NCBI RefSeq assembly: GCF_001426185.1
Contig: NZ_LMRP01000002.1
Span: 558,157 to 622,156 of the forward strand
Origin: Rhodococcus sp. Leaf247
GTDB lineage: Bacteria; Actinomycetota; Actinomycetes; Mycobacteriales; Mycobacteriaceae
Length of the DNA: 64,000 bases
Direction of reading: 5' to 3'
The first letter of the stretch is position 1. Each line of letters begins with the position of its first letter. The notes beneath the pieces were generated by a model, which was not told where the DNA came from, searched no databases, and saw only the letters and a list, made by a program, of their open reading frames with translations. Of the stretch, positions 20,712 to 29,147 are shown piece after piece. Position numbers and translations under genes: made by a program.

Positions 20712-21730
20712 TGGCCTGCTCCCGGGCTTCGGACGGGATCCACACCGAGGGTGCGGATCGGCTCACGGTAACCCGGAATATCGGGGAGACCGGGCGGGAA
20801 TGTATTGACGATGACCTGGTCGAACCAACGACCGTTGCCGACGATGTTCGTGTACAGCCGCACGAACGGCGAGTACAGCTTGATCGCCTCGGCGATGTTC
20901 TGGTTGTTGGTCTTCAACGTGTCGATGACCTGGCCGAGAGACTGCAGGGCGGGCCCGATGGTCGCCTCGTTGTCGCGGATCAGACCGGTCAGCTGAGTGG
21001 AGACGCGCTGCGTGCCGATGAGGAGCTGCGAGATCGACTGCTGCCGATTGTTGAGCTCCTGCAACAGGACCGAGGCATCGCCGATCAACCGGGTGAACTC
21101 CTGGTTGCGGTCGGCGAGCACCTGGGTGGTCTTGTTCGTCGCGGCGAACAACTTGCTCAGTTCGTCGTCACGCGAGGAGATCGTCTCCGACAGGCGGGTG
21201 ACTCCGTCGAGAGACGCGCGGATGTTCTCCGGAGTCTCCGAGAACGCCTGCGACAGCGTCTCCATGCTCGTCGCGAGCTGAGCGGTGTCGATGTCGCCGG
21301 TCGTCCGCGCAGCGTCCGAGAACGCGTCGATCACGTCGTAGGGCGCTGTGGTCCGCTCGACCGGGATCGTGTTGCGAGGGTTCAGCCGCTCCTCGCCCTT
21401 GGGCTCGAGCGAGAGGAACTTCTGGCCCAGCAGGGTCTTGATCTGGATGGACGCCGAGGTGTTGTCGCCGACGAACGCGTCGTTGACCGTGAACTCGACC
21501 TTCACCTTGTCCCCGTCGAGGGACACGTCGGTGACCTTGCCGACCTTGACGCCGGCGATACGGACCTCGTTGCTCGCACGCAGCCCGGCAGCTTCGGAGA
21601 AGTCGGCGGAGTACTTCGACCCGGCTCCGATGATCGGCAGCGAGTCGAGGAAGAACGCGGACAGCGTGGTCATCACGATCAGGAAGATCCCGAGTGCGCC
21701 CAGAACAGCGGGCGAGCGGTGCGTGGTCAC
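20708..21730 (-). CDS. MceC-type substrate-binding protein
   Basis: 340 residues. Anchor helix (SPAVLGALGIFLIVMTTLSA), MCE domain (KYSADFSEAAGLRASNEVRI, AGVKVGKVTDVSLDGDKVKV, IKTLLGQKFLSLEPKGE), then the coiled helical region ending shortly after PPGLPDIPGY. GTG start at 21730 overlaps the mceB stop by four bases, so an N-terminal extension in the same frame is not used. Confidence 0.9.
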   Translation of the reverse strand: MTTHRSPAVLGALGIFLIVMTTLSAFFLDSLPIIGAGSKYSADFSEAAGLRASNEVRIAGVKVGKVTDVSLDGDKVKVEFTVNDAFVGDNTSASIQIKTLLGQKFLSLEPKGEERLNPRNTIPVERTTAPYDVIDAFSDAARTTGDIDTAQLATSMETLSQAFSETPENIRASLDGVTRLSETISSRDDELSKLFAATNKTTQVLADRNQEFTRLIGDASVLLQELNNRQQSISQLLIGTQRVSTQLTGLIRDNEATIGPALQSLGQVIDTLKTNNQNIAEAIKLYSPFVRLYTNIVGNGRWFDQVIVNTFPPGLPDIPGYREPIRTLGVDPVRSPGAGQ

Positions 21731-22791
21731 TGAATTCCTCCTGCCGCGCAACGTTTGGCCGAGTTCGTGTAGAGGGGCTGATTGATGGTCGGCAGTCCTG
21801 TCGGCAGGTTGAGCTGAGGTGCGTAACCGGGGCCGGCGACGATGTCGATGCCGCACAGATAGAACTGGAACCACGATCCGAAGCTGGCCACTCGGATGAG
21901 CTTCGTCAGCTTCACCGGGAAGTTCTTCAGGATGGCGTCGAAGTCCTCCTGGCGGTTGTTGATCTTGGTCGACAATCCGTCGATGGACGTGATCGCCGAC
22001 TGGATCGACGGACGCGTCGGCTCGAGCAGATCGGCGGTCGCATCGGTCAACCCGGCGAGCGAGGTGACCGCGGATCCGACCGTGTTCCGATCCGCCGACA
22101 GACCGGACACCAACTGCTGGGTGTTGACGATCAGCTGGTCGAGTTCCTTGTCGTGCTGGTTCACCGTGTCGAGGACACCGTTGAGGTTGTCGATGACGGC
22201 ACCGATGACCTGGTCCTTGTCCGCGACCGTGTTGGTCAGACTGGCCGTGTCACGCACGAGGTCTCCGATGGTTCCGGACTCACCCTGGAACACCTGGATG
22301 ATCTCGAACGACAGCTTGTTCACGTCGTCCGCGGTGAGCGTCTGGAACAGCGGCCGGAATCCGTTGAACAGTGTCGTCAGATTGACGGCCGGCTTGGTGC
22401 GATCGAGCGGGATGGTGGCTCCGTCGGTGATCTTCTCGCCCTGTCCGCCGGATCCCTGGTCGAGCGAGATGTAGCGCTGCCCGATCAGGTTGCGGTATCG
22501 GATCGTCGCGGTCGTCGTGGCGGGGAGCCACTCGCGCTCGCTCAGAGCGAAGTCGACGCGAGCGAGGTCGCGGTTCTCGATCGCGATCTTCTCGACCTGG
22601 CCGACCCGGACGCCGGCGATACGGACCTCGTCGCCCTCGTTGAGCGAGGACACGTCGGTGAAGATCGCCGAGAACTTCGTCTTGCCCGAACCCGCTCCGT
22701 TGGCGATGGTCAGCGCGAGCGCAGCCGTCGCCAGGATGGTCACCACCGCGAAGATGATTAATTTGATCAGCGGTGCCGCAAGGCCTCTCAT
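21727..22791 (-). CDS. MceB-type substrate-binding protein
   Basis: 354 residues. The N-terminal anchor (APLIKLIIFAVVTILATAAL) is followed by the MCE domain (KFSAIFTDVSSLNEGDEVRI, AGVRVGQVEKIAIENRDLAR, YRNLIGQRYISLDQGSGG) and the helical tunnel region. ATG at 22791 overlaps the mceA stop. The C-terminal part carries two Cys (FYLCGID and SAKRCAAGG) that could form a disulphide outside the membrane. Confidence 0.9.
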   Translation of the reverse strand: MRGLAAPLIKLIIFAVVTILATAALALTIANGAGSGKTKFSAIFTDVSSLNEGDEVRIAGVRVGQVEKIAIENRDLARVDFALSEREWLPATTTATIRYRNLIGQRYISLDQGSGGQGEKITDGATIPLDRTKPAVNLTTLFNGFRPLFQTLTADDVNKLSFEIIQVFQGESGTIGDLVRDTASLTNTVADKDQVIGAVIDNLNGVLDTVNQHDKELDQLIVNTQQLVSGLSADRNTVGSAVTSLAGLTDATADLLEPTRPSIQSAITSIDGLSTKINNRQEDFDAILKNFPVKLTKLIRVASFGSWFQFYLCGIDIVAGPGYAPQLNLPTGLPTINQPLYTNSAKRCAAGGIQ

Positions 22792-24122
22792 CGCACACTC
22801 ACTTCCGTGCCGCGGAGCGCCGGAGCGCCCACCAGGGTGGTCCACGCAGGAACCTGGTCCGGGGAGATGCCGGAGCCTCCGCCGTAGACCACGGCCAGCG
22901 TGTCCCGTTCGATATCGGATCCTGCGTACGACGCGGGGACGGGCGACTGCAGCGGGTTGGGCAGCGCGCCGGGGTCCACCGCAGGGCCGGGGTTACGCGA
23001 CGGCACCTGGTAGGAGCCGTCGTTGACACCGCTGCCCGGGTACTGCGGGAAGAACTTGCCGGGCGTGGTCACCTGCTCGAAGCAGGACGCACCACGCGTG
23101 TCGAGCAGTCGCGGCTCGTCCTGGTTCGGGATGTAGCGCCCCTTCGGATTGACGAAGTTGATCGACGCGCGGACACCCGGGTACGGGGCGTCGACAGACA
23201 GGATCTTCTTCGCCTCGTCGGCGACCCGGACGAACTCCTTGAACGTGCAGCCGAAGGACGGGGAGAACTCCGCGAGCAGTTCGAGCGCCTCACGGGAATC
23301 CGCCGCGACGGACACGATGGACTCGGCGTTGGTCTGGACCAGGTCGGCGAGTGAGCCGGACGACGCGGTGGCGCTGGCGAGCAGCGTCGTCACGTCGTTC
23401 TGCTTCTCCACCACGGTGTTTCCGGTGACGCGCAGGTTGTCCAACGCATCGACCAGGTCGGGTGCAGCCGTCGAGTACGTCTCCGACAGGTCCGCGATTC
23501 CCACGAGGTCCTGCTGGATGTTCGGCAGCTCGTCGGCCAGTCCGGCGAAGATCGTCTCGAGACGGTCGATCGTCAGTCCGAGCTTCTCGCCGTTGCCCTC
23601 CAGGGCCTGGGACAACGCGCCGAGCGTGTTGGCCAGGTCCTGCGGCGGAATGGCGTCGAGAAGCGGCAGGAGGGAGTCGAGCAGCTGCCCGACCTCGACG
23701 GCGTTGCCGCTCTTGTCCTGCTGGATGACTGCGCCCTCGGCGATCGGTGTGGCGCCGGCAGCGTCCTCGGGGATCTGCAGAGCGACGTAGCGCTCGCCGA
23801 ACAGTGTCTTCGGCAGCAGGCGCGCCGTGACGTTGGACGGGATCTTGCCGATCATGCCGGGCTCCAACGCGATCTTGGACGTGACCTGCCCGTTCTCGGT
23901 GGTGGCGGAGCGGACCTCGCCGACGATCATGCCGCGAGCCTTGACGTCCGCGTTGGCGGGCAACGCGTTGCCGACGGTGTCCGTCACCAGATCGACCATC
24001 ACCACACTCTTGAAGGACTTGTTGAACGTCGTGATGCTCCACGCGACGAACAGGACGACGACGAGAAGGAATCCGATGCCGAGAAGGCGTCGACGCGTCG
24101 CCGATGGTTGCGTGGCGCTCAT
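22788..24122 (-). CDS. MceA-type substrate-binding protein
   Basis: 444 residues, first of the six Mce subunits. Anchor (RRRLLGIGFLLVVVLFVAWS), MCE domain (SVVMVDLVTDTVGNALPANA, DVKARGMIVGEVRSATTENG, LPKTLFGERYVALQIPEDAA) and a helical region. The C-terminal domain contains FGCTFKEFVRVADEAKK and a Pro/Asp-rich tail with the YVPN-like RYIPNQDEPR segment. ATG at 24122 overlaps the yrbEB stop by four bases; an in-frame extension further upstream is antisense noise. Confidence 0.9.
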   Translation of the reverse strand: MSATQPSATRRRLLGIGFLLVVVLFVAWSITTFNKSFKSVVMVDLVTDTVGNALPANADVKARGMIVGEVRSATTENGQVTSKIALEPGMIGKIPSNVTARLLPKTLFGERYVALQIPEDAAGATPIAEGAVIQQDKSGNAVEVGQLLDSLLPLLDAIPPQDLANTLGALSQALEGNGEKLGLTIDRLETIFAGLADELPNIQQDLVGIADLSETYSTAAPDLVDALDNLRVTGNTVVEKQNDVTTLLASATASSGSLADLVQTNAESIVSVAADSREALELLAEFSPSFGCTFKEFVRVADEAKKILSVDAPYPGVRASINFVNPKGRYIPNQDEPRLLDTRGASCFEQVTTPGKFFPQYPGSGVNDGSYQVPSRNPGPAVDPGALPNPLQSPVPASYAGSDIERDTLAVVYGGGSGISPDQVPAWTTLVGAPALRGTEVSVR

Positions 24123-24979
24123 CCGGCGACCCTCACCGTTGTCGTGGTGCCCCAGATGGCGAGGCTCAGGAAGAAGTTCAGCACGGCGACCGTCACCAGT
24201 GCGGCGCGCACGGCGCGACCCACCGCGACACCCACGCCGGCCGGTCCGCCCGAGGCCGTGTAGCCGTAATAGCAATGGATCATGATCAACACGAAAGCGA
24301 AGACCAGCACTTTGGCGAACGAATAGAGCACGTCCTCCGGCGGCAGGAACAACGTGAAGTAATGGTCGTACGAGCCAGGTGACTGACCGTTGAAGACAGT
24401 GCTCACCAGACGTGAGGCGAGATAGGCGGACAACAGTCCGACGATGTACAGCGGAATGACGGCGATGAAGCCGGCAATCATGCGCGTCGTCACCAGGAAC
24501 GGCACGGACGGAACGGCCATGACCTCGAGGGCGTCGATCTCCTCCGAGATGCGCATGGCTCCGAGCTGGGCGGTGAAGCCGCAGCCGACCGTCGCGGACA
24601 ACGCGAGCGAGGCCACGATGGGCGCGATCTCACGGGTGTTGACGTAAGCCGAGAGGAAGCCGGTCAGGACCTGGCTGCCCAACTGCTCCAGGGCGGCGAA
24701 GCCCTGCAGTCCCACGACGACGCCGGTGAAGCCGGACATCATCAGGATGACGCCGATCGTGCCGCCGATGACGGCGAGGGCGCCGGAACCGAAGGTGACC
24801 TCGGCCAGGAGACGGAGAGTCTCCTTCTTGTAGTGCACGGCCGTGCGCGGGATCCACCCGATCGCACGTCCGTAGAAGGACATCTGTTCGCCGGCACGGT
24901 CCAGGACGCCGAGCGGAGCCGACGCCGCACTGCGGAGTCGGAGCAGGGTGCGGTCTCCACGACCGCGAGCGATAGTCAT
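24119..24979 (-). CDS. YrbE-B / MlaE-type ABC permease
   Basis: 286 residues, the second permease of the Mce importer. Several hydrophobic helices carry the MlaE signature: GSGALAVIGGTIGVILMMSG, FAALEQLGSQVLTGFLSAYV, TVGCGFTAQLGAMRISEEID with the conserved EEID coupling-helix motif, and MIAGFIAVIPLYIVGLLSAY. It forms the inner-membrane dimer with YrbE-A that binds the MceG ATPase. It starts one base after the yrbEA stop. Confidence 0.92.
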   Translation of the reverse strand: MTIARGRGDRTLLRLRSAASAPLGVLDRAGEQMSFYGRAIGWIPRTAVHYKKETLRLLAEVTFGSGALAVIGGTIGVILMMSGFTGVVVGLQGFAALEQLGSQVLTGFLSAYVNTREIAPIVASLALSATVGCGFTAQLGAMRISEEIDALEVMAVPSVPFLVTTRMIAGFIAVIPLYIVGLLSAYLASRLVSTVFNGQSPGSYDHYFTLFLPPEDVLYSFAKVLVFAFVLIMIHCYYGYTASGGPAGVGVAVGRAVRAALVTVAVLNFFLSLAIWGTTTTVRVAG

Positions 24980-24980
24980 C

Positions 24981-25775
24981 TCACCCTCCCTTCGCAGGGA
25001 CGACCTGCAGGTAGACCAGCGTCATGATGAGGTTGGCGAAGAACAGGATGAGGAACGTGATGACGACGGTCTGGTTCACCGCTTCGCCCACGCCCTTCGG
25101 CCCGGGGTTGGGATGCAGTCCCTTGTAGGAGGCGATGACGCCGGCGATCAGACCGAACACGACCGCCTTGAGTTCACCGACCCACAGGTCGGGGAGCTGG
25201 GCCAGCGTCGAGAACGACGCCAGGTAGGCACCGGGGGTGCCGTCCTGCAGGATCACGTTGAAGAAGTAACCACCGGCGATGCCGATGACCGAGACGAGTC
25301 CGTTGAGCAACAACGCGACGAGGATCATCGCGAGCACGCGCGGAACCACCAGGCGCTGCACCGGGTCGATGCCCAGCACCCGCATCGCGTCGATCTCCTC
25401 GCGGATGGTGCGCGACCCGAGGTCGGCCGTCACCGCGGAGCCGGCCGCACCGGCGATCAGCAGCGCCACCACGATCGGACTGCCCTGCTGCACCACCGCC
25501 AACACGCTGGCCGCGCCGGTGAATGACTCGGCGCCGAGCTGCTTGATCAGCGAACCGGTCTGCAGCGACACCACCGCGCCGAAAGGAATGGCGACCAGCG
25601 CGGTCGGAAGAATGGTGACGCTGGCAATGAACCAGGCCTGCTCGATGAATTCGCGGAGTTGGAACGGCCGGCGGAAGGTATTGCGGGCGACATCGACCAG
25701 AAGCTCGACGATGTTTCCTGCTTGGGCCAGCGCTGCGGTGCCCGACTTGAGAATCGGGTTCTTCGTTTTAGCCAT
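24981..25775 (-). CDS. YrbE-A / MlaE-type ABC permease
   Basis: 264 residues, the first permease. It has the same architecture as its partner: ATILPTALVAIPFGAV-like VTILPTALVAIPFGAVVSLQ, PIVVALLIAGAAGSAVTADL, GSRTIREEIDAMRVLGIDPV (EEIDA coupling helix) and RLVVPRVLAMILVALLLNGL. ATG at 25775 lies 8 bases behind the mceG stop, tying the ATPase to the operon. Confidence 0.92.
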   Translation of the reverse strand: MAKTKNPILKSGTAALAQAGNIVELLVDVARNTFRRPFQLREFIEQAWFIASVTILPTALVAIPFGAVVSLQTGSLIKQLGAESFTGAASVLAVVQQGSPIVVALLIAGAAGSAVTADLGSRTIREEIDAMRVLGIDPVQRLVVPRVLAMILVALLLNGLVSVIGIAGGYFFNVILQDGTPGAYLASFSTLAQLPDLWVGELKAVVFGLIAGVIASYKGLHPNPGPKGVGEAVNQTVVITFLILFFANLIMTLVYLQVVPAKGG

Positions 25776-25783
25776 TGTCGTAC

Positions 25784-27007
25784 TTAGCCCCGAGGTCCGC
25801 TCGACGGAGATCCGTCATAGTTCTGGTCCTGACCGGGCTCGCTCCAGCCCTGCTGGGAGTAGTTCTGCCGGGTCGTGTCCTGCTGCCCGTAGTCCTGCTG
25901 CCCGTAATCCTGCTGGGAGTAGCCCTGCTGCGAGTAGTCCTGCTGGGAGTAACCCTGCTGGTCGGTCTGCTCGCCGTGCTGGGCACCGGCGTACGCGGGC
26001 TGCTGAGGCCGACCGCCGTCCTCGCGCTCCGCCTCGTCCAGGCTCTCCTGGATCGCGTGCTGGGCGTGCTCGGGAAGCGTGTGCATGATGCTGCGGACGC
26101 GCTCGCGACGACGATCGACTGCCTGACGACGCGGCATTCCGGGCGTCGGATCCATCTGCGGCATGATGCCCTCGACGTCCTCGACACCACCGAGGTTGTG
26201 GCCGGCGTCGGACAGGGCCTGCTCCTGGCGCATCTGCGCCTCGTCCTTCTCCTCGCTCATGCCGATCGGGCCGATCATCGTTCCGTTGAGGAACTGCTTG
26301 ACGGCCGGTTCGTCGGAGGTGAGAAGCACCTCGCGCGGTCCGAACATGACGAGGTTCTTGCGGAAGAGCATGCCGATGTTGTCGGGCACGGTGCGGGCCA
26401 GGTTGATGTTGTGCGTGACGATCAGCATCGTGGCGTCGATCTGCGCGTTGATGTTGAGCAGCAGCTGGCTGATGTACGTCGTACGCACCGGATCCAGTCC
26501 GGAGTCCGGCTCGTCGACCAGGATGATCTCGGGGTCGAGCACGAGTGCGCGGGCCAGCCCGGCGCGCTTGCGCATACCGCCGGAGATCTCACCGGGGAGC
26601 TTGTTCTCGGCGCCGGTCAGACCGACCAGTTCGAGCTTGTCCATGACGATCCGACGGATCTCGTCTTCCTTCTTCTTCGTGTGTTCACGAAGCGGGAAGG
26701 CGGTGTTGTCGTAGAGGTTCATGGAGCCGAAGAGCGCGCCGTCCTGGAAGAGGACGCCGAACAGCTTCCGGATCTCGTAGAGCTCCTTGGAGGAGCACTC
26801 CATGATGTCCGTGCCGTCGACGACGATCGAGCCTTCCTCCGGGCGGAGAAGACCGATGAGCGACTTGAGGAAGACGGACTTGCCGGTACCGGACGGCCCG
26901 AGGAGAGCACTGACCTCGCCTGTCGGCAAGGTCATCGTCACGTCCTGCCAGATCTTCTGTACACCGAACGACTTGGTCAATCCTTCGACCGAAACCTCGA
27001 CACCCAC
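25784..27007 (-). CDS. mceG: Mce ABC transporter ATPase (MceG/Mkl) with Q/Y-rich tail
   Basis: 407 residues. Walker A GPSGTGKS, signature GEISGGMRKRAGLARAL, Walker B ILVDEPDSGLD and the switch His in VTHNINLARTVPDN are all intact. Segments such as FGVLFQDGALFGSMNLYDNT are nearly identical to M. tuberculosis Mkl, including the Mkl C-terminal extension (IGPIGMSEEKDEA). It powers lipid import through the YrbE/Mce complex. Beyond the usual family end it adds about 70 residues rich in Gln, Tyr, Ser and Gly with GYSQQDYSQQ repeats. GTG at 27007 has a good SD (GGGAGG, 7 bases away) and matches the family N-terminus. In M. tuberculosis mkl is apart from mce genes; here it heads the operon. Confidence 0.92.
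   Translation of the reverse strand: MGVEVSVEGLTKSFGVQKIWQDVTMTLPTGEVSALLGPSGTGKSVFLKSLIGLLRPEEGSIVVDGTDIMECSSKELYEIRKLFGVLFQDGALFGSMNLYDNTAFPLREHTKKKEDEIRRIVMDKLELVGLTGAENKLPGEISGGMRKRAGLARALVLDPEIILVDEPDSGLDPVRTTYISQLLLNINAQIDATMLIVTHNINLARTVPDNIGMLFRKNLVMFGPREVLLTSDEPAVKQFLNGTMIGPIGMSEEKDEAQMRQEQALSDAGHNLGGVEDVEGIMPQMDPTPGMPRRQAVDRRRERVRSIMHTLPEHAQHAIQESLDEAEREDGGRPQQPAYAGAQHGEQTDQQGYSQQDYSQQGYSQQDYGQQDYGQQDTTRQNYSQQGWSEPGQDQNYDGSPSSGPRG
25787..26008 (-). repeat. Pentapeptide (QQ[G/D]YS/G) low-complexity tail of MceG
   Basis: The last ~74 codons of mceG encode six or more imperfect [Y][S/G]QQ[D/G] units followed by a Gly/Pro/Ser end. On the DNA this is a 15-base repeat (about 25850-25975, CTGCTGGGAGTAGTC-like on the plus strand). 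It is a coding repeat, not a CRISPR. Composition resembles prion-like, condensate-forming tails. Confidence 0.8.
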
Positions 27008-27491
27008 TTGTGACCCTCCCACTGCTCGTCGCACACGACGCAACGCGTCGACATCGGTGTGCGTCGCGTCACTCTAACTCAGACGAGTGGGCGCAACGAC
27101 CACGAACCCTACCGCCCAGTAACACGTCCCCCGACCTGGCCGCAGCTTTCGGTAGAAGTGTGACCTATGAATGGCGGATTCACGACCGAACAGAGCGGAC
27201 GCGATCGAATTGGTCGTGACGTCCGAACGGACGCGAGGGCAAACGTATCCGACGCCTACGACGCTCGTACACGGCTGACCTGCGTGGTCGTACCCGATCA
27301 TGGCTGCGGAGCGACAACTCTGTGACCACATACGGACCCGCGCAGCTCGAGCGCGGATAGCGTTCGATGTGTCGTTGTCACGCCTCGGCGTTGCGCTCGC
27401 GCACGCCGTTCGGCCGTCACATGCGCCGCACGACTTCTCGGGCAGGGAGCCTTCGACGAGAAGCAGGGTCGGGGAAACGGGGAATCACGTC
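27008..27491. promoter_or_regulatory. Divergent intergenic region mceG / MFS operon
   Basis: 484 bases without a supported gene. On the minus strand TAGAGT (27076-27071) is a possible -10 for the mce operon with a poor -35, giving a leader of about 57 bases. That leader contains nested stems CGCACAC/GTGTGCG and GACGC/GCGTC at about 27030-27063. A 6-base-arm inverted repeat CGTCCG-AA-CGGACG (27220-27233) is the best operator-like site. No KstR-like box was noticed by eye. Confidence 0.35.
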
Positions 27492-29147
27492 ATGGGCGCT
27501 CATTCAGGGACGGCAGCCGGTACCGGCTTCTCCATGGCCGAGCAGACGGGGCGGCGGCGGCAGATCGGCGCCTTCGCGGTCATCTGCATCGCCGAGCTGC
27601 TGATCGTGCTGGACATGACGATCATCAACGTCGCGCTTCCGTCCATCGGCATCGAGCTCCAGACAGGCATCTCCGGTCTGCAGTGGGTGGTGGACGCCTA
27701 CACGCTGACGTTCTCGGGCTTGCTGCTGGCGTTCGGCAATCTCGGAGACCGCTACGGTCGCAAGCTGTTTCTCGTCGTCGGTCTCACCGGCCTCGGAACG
27801 GCGTCCGTGATCGGTGCGGTCGGTGACTCGCTCCCCCACGTCCTCACGTCGAGAGCGGTCATGGGCGTTTTCGCGGCCATGGTGCTGCCGGCCACGCTCG
27901 CCGTGATCACCAACCTGTTCCCGACGCCCAAGGAGCGCGCCCTCGCGATCGGCGTGTGGTCCTCGATCGCCGGAGTCGCCGTCGCGATCGGACCCGTGTC
28001 GGGCGGCTGGTTGCTCGAACACTTCTCCTGGCACTCGGTCTTCTGGCTCAACGTCCCCGTCGCGCTCGTCGCCGTCGTCCTCGTGGTCCTCGTGGTTCCC
28101 GAGTCGAAGGCCGCGTCGGTGGGTCCCCTCGACATCCCCGGCGTCGTCCTGTCGATCGCGGGCGTGACTCTCCTGGTGTTCGTCGTCATCGAGGCTCCCA
28201 ATTTCGGATGGACGTCGTGGCGCACCCTGCTCGGGCTGCTGCTCGCCGTCGCCTTCCTGGTCGCATTCGTCCAGCGCGAGCGGCGCATCACCTCACCGGT
28301 GCTCGACGTCAGGCTGTTCACCATCAAGCCGTTCGCGTGGCCGGCCGTCTCGATCGCCGTGGGCTTCTTCAGCCTCTTCGGCTTCCTGTTCCTCATCACG
28401 CAGTACTTCCAGGGCGTCCGCGAATACTCGCCCCTGGCCTTCGGTATCGCGACGTTGCCGTTCGCCGCCGCCCTCGCGGTCAGCTCACCCGCCGCCACGA
28501 TCATCGCGCAGAAGATCGGGACCATGCCCGTCCTCGTGACCGGCCTCGTCCTCATCGGCGCCGGGCTCCTGGTCGCGGGACGGGTGGAGATCGACAGCTC
28601 CTACCTCACCCTGGTGCTGCCGGCGATGCTGTTGCTCGCAGTGGGAATCGCGATCATCCAGGGCCCCGCAACGGAATCCATCATGTCCTCGCTTCCCCTC
28701 GACGAAGCCGGGGCGGGCGCCGCCGTCAACGACACCACCCGCGAGATCGGCGGCACCCTCGGTGTGGCCGTGCTGGGATCCATCGTCGCCTCCTACTACG
28801 TGTCGACGGTGCGTCCCCTCGTCGACGCCATCCCGTCGGCCATCATGAGCGACACCGAGAAGGGGTACGCGCAGTCGAGCGTGCTGAGCGTCGTCGAGAT
28901 CCAGAAGCGCGACCTGCCCTCGATGTTCGAACCCCAACGCGCGCAGCTCATCCTGGAGATGAAGGAAGCTGCGCTGCGCGGATCCTCCATCGCCGCGTAC
29001 GTCGCGGCAGGTGCGGTCTTCGTGTGCGCCGCCGCCGTCTTCTTCATGTTCCCGGCGAAGTACCGCACGACGGGAATGCTGGCCGAGACCGAGTCGGACA
29101 CCGCATCGTCGCCCGACACGCCTGCGACGACGCCCGACCCGCAGTGA
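27492..29147 (+). CDS. MFS drug/metabolite exporter, DHA2 (14-TM) family, copy 1
   Basis: 551 residues with 14 predicted helices. DHA2 hallmarks: LDMTIINVALPSIGIELQTG (motif D1), GNLGDRYGRKLFLV (motif A), SRAVMGVFAAMVLPATLAVI, and the motif C-like GVAVAIGPVSGGWLLEHFSW; late NDTTREIGGTLGVAVLGSIV is typical of EmrB/QacA proteins. Proton-driven export across the inner membrane. ATG at 27492 or 27534 may be the start. It is a tandem paralogue of the next gene, which begins inside its stop codon. Confidence 0.9.
   Translation: MGAHSGTAAGTGFSMAEQTGRRRQIGAFAVICIAELLIVLDMTIINVALPSIGIELQTGISGLQWVVDAYTLTFSGLLLAFGNLGDRYGRKLFLVVGLTGLGTASVIGAVGDSLPHVLTSRAVMGVFAAMVLPATLAVITNLFPTPKERALAIGVWSSIAGVAVAIGPVSGGWLLEHFSWHSVFWLNVPVALVAVVLVVLVVPESKAASVGPLDIPGVVLSIAGVTLLVFVVIEAPNFGWTSWRTLLGLLLAVAFLVAFVQRERRITSPVLDVRLFTIKPFAWPAVSIAVGFFSLFGFLFLITQYFQGVREYSPLAFGIATLPFAAALAVSSPAATIIAQKIGTMPVLVTGLVLIGAGLLVAGRVEIDSSYLTLVLPAMLLLAVGIAIIQGPATESIMSSLPLDEAGAGAAVNDTTREIGGTLGVAVLGSIVASYYVSTVRPLVDAIPSAIMSDTEKGYAQSSVLSVVEIQKRDLPSMFEPQRAQLILEMKEAALRGSSIAAYVAAGAVFVCAAAVFFMFPAKYRTTGMLAETESDTASSPDTPATTPDPQ

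Noticed and set aside
25850-25975. Array-like 15-base repeats
   Set aside because: Not a CRISPR: no spacers, and the repeats are in frame within the mceG C-terminus.
27956-29143. Upstream extension of the second MFS frame inside the first MFS gene
   Set aside because: It encodes an Arg-rich shadow; the MFS pattern begins only after the GTG at 29144.
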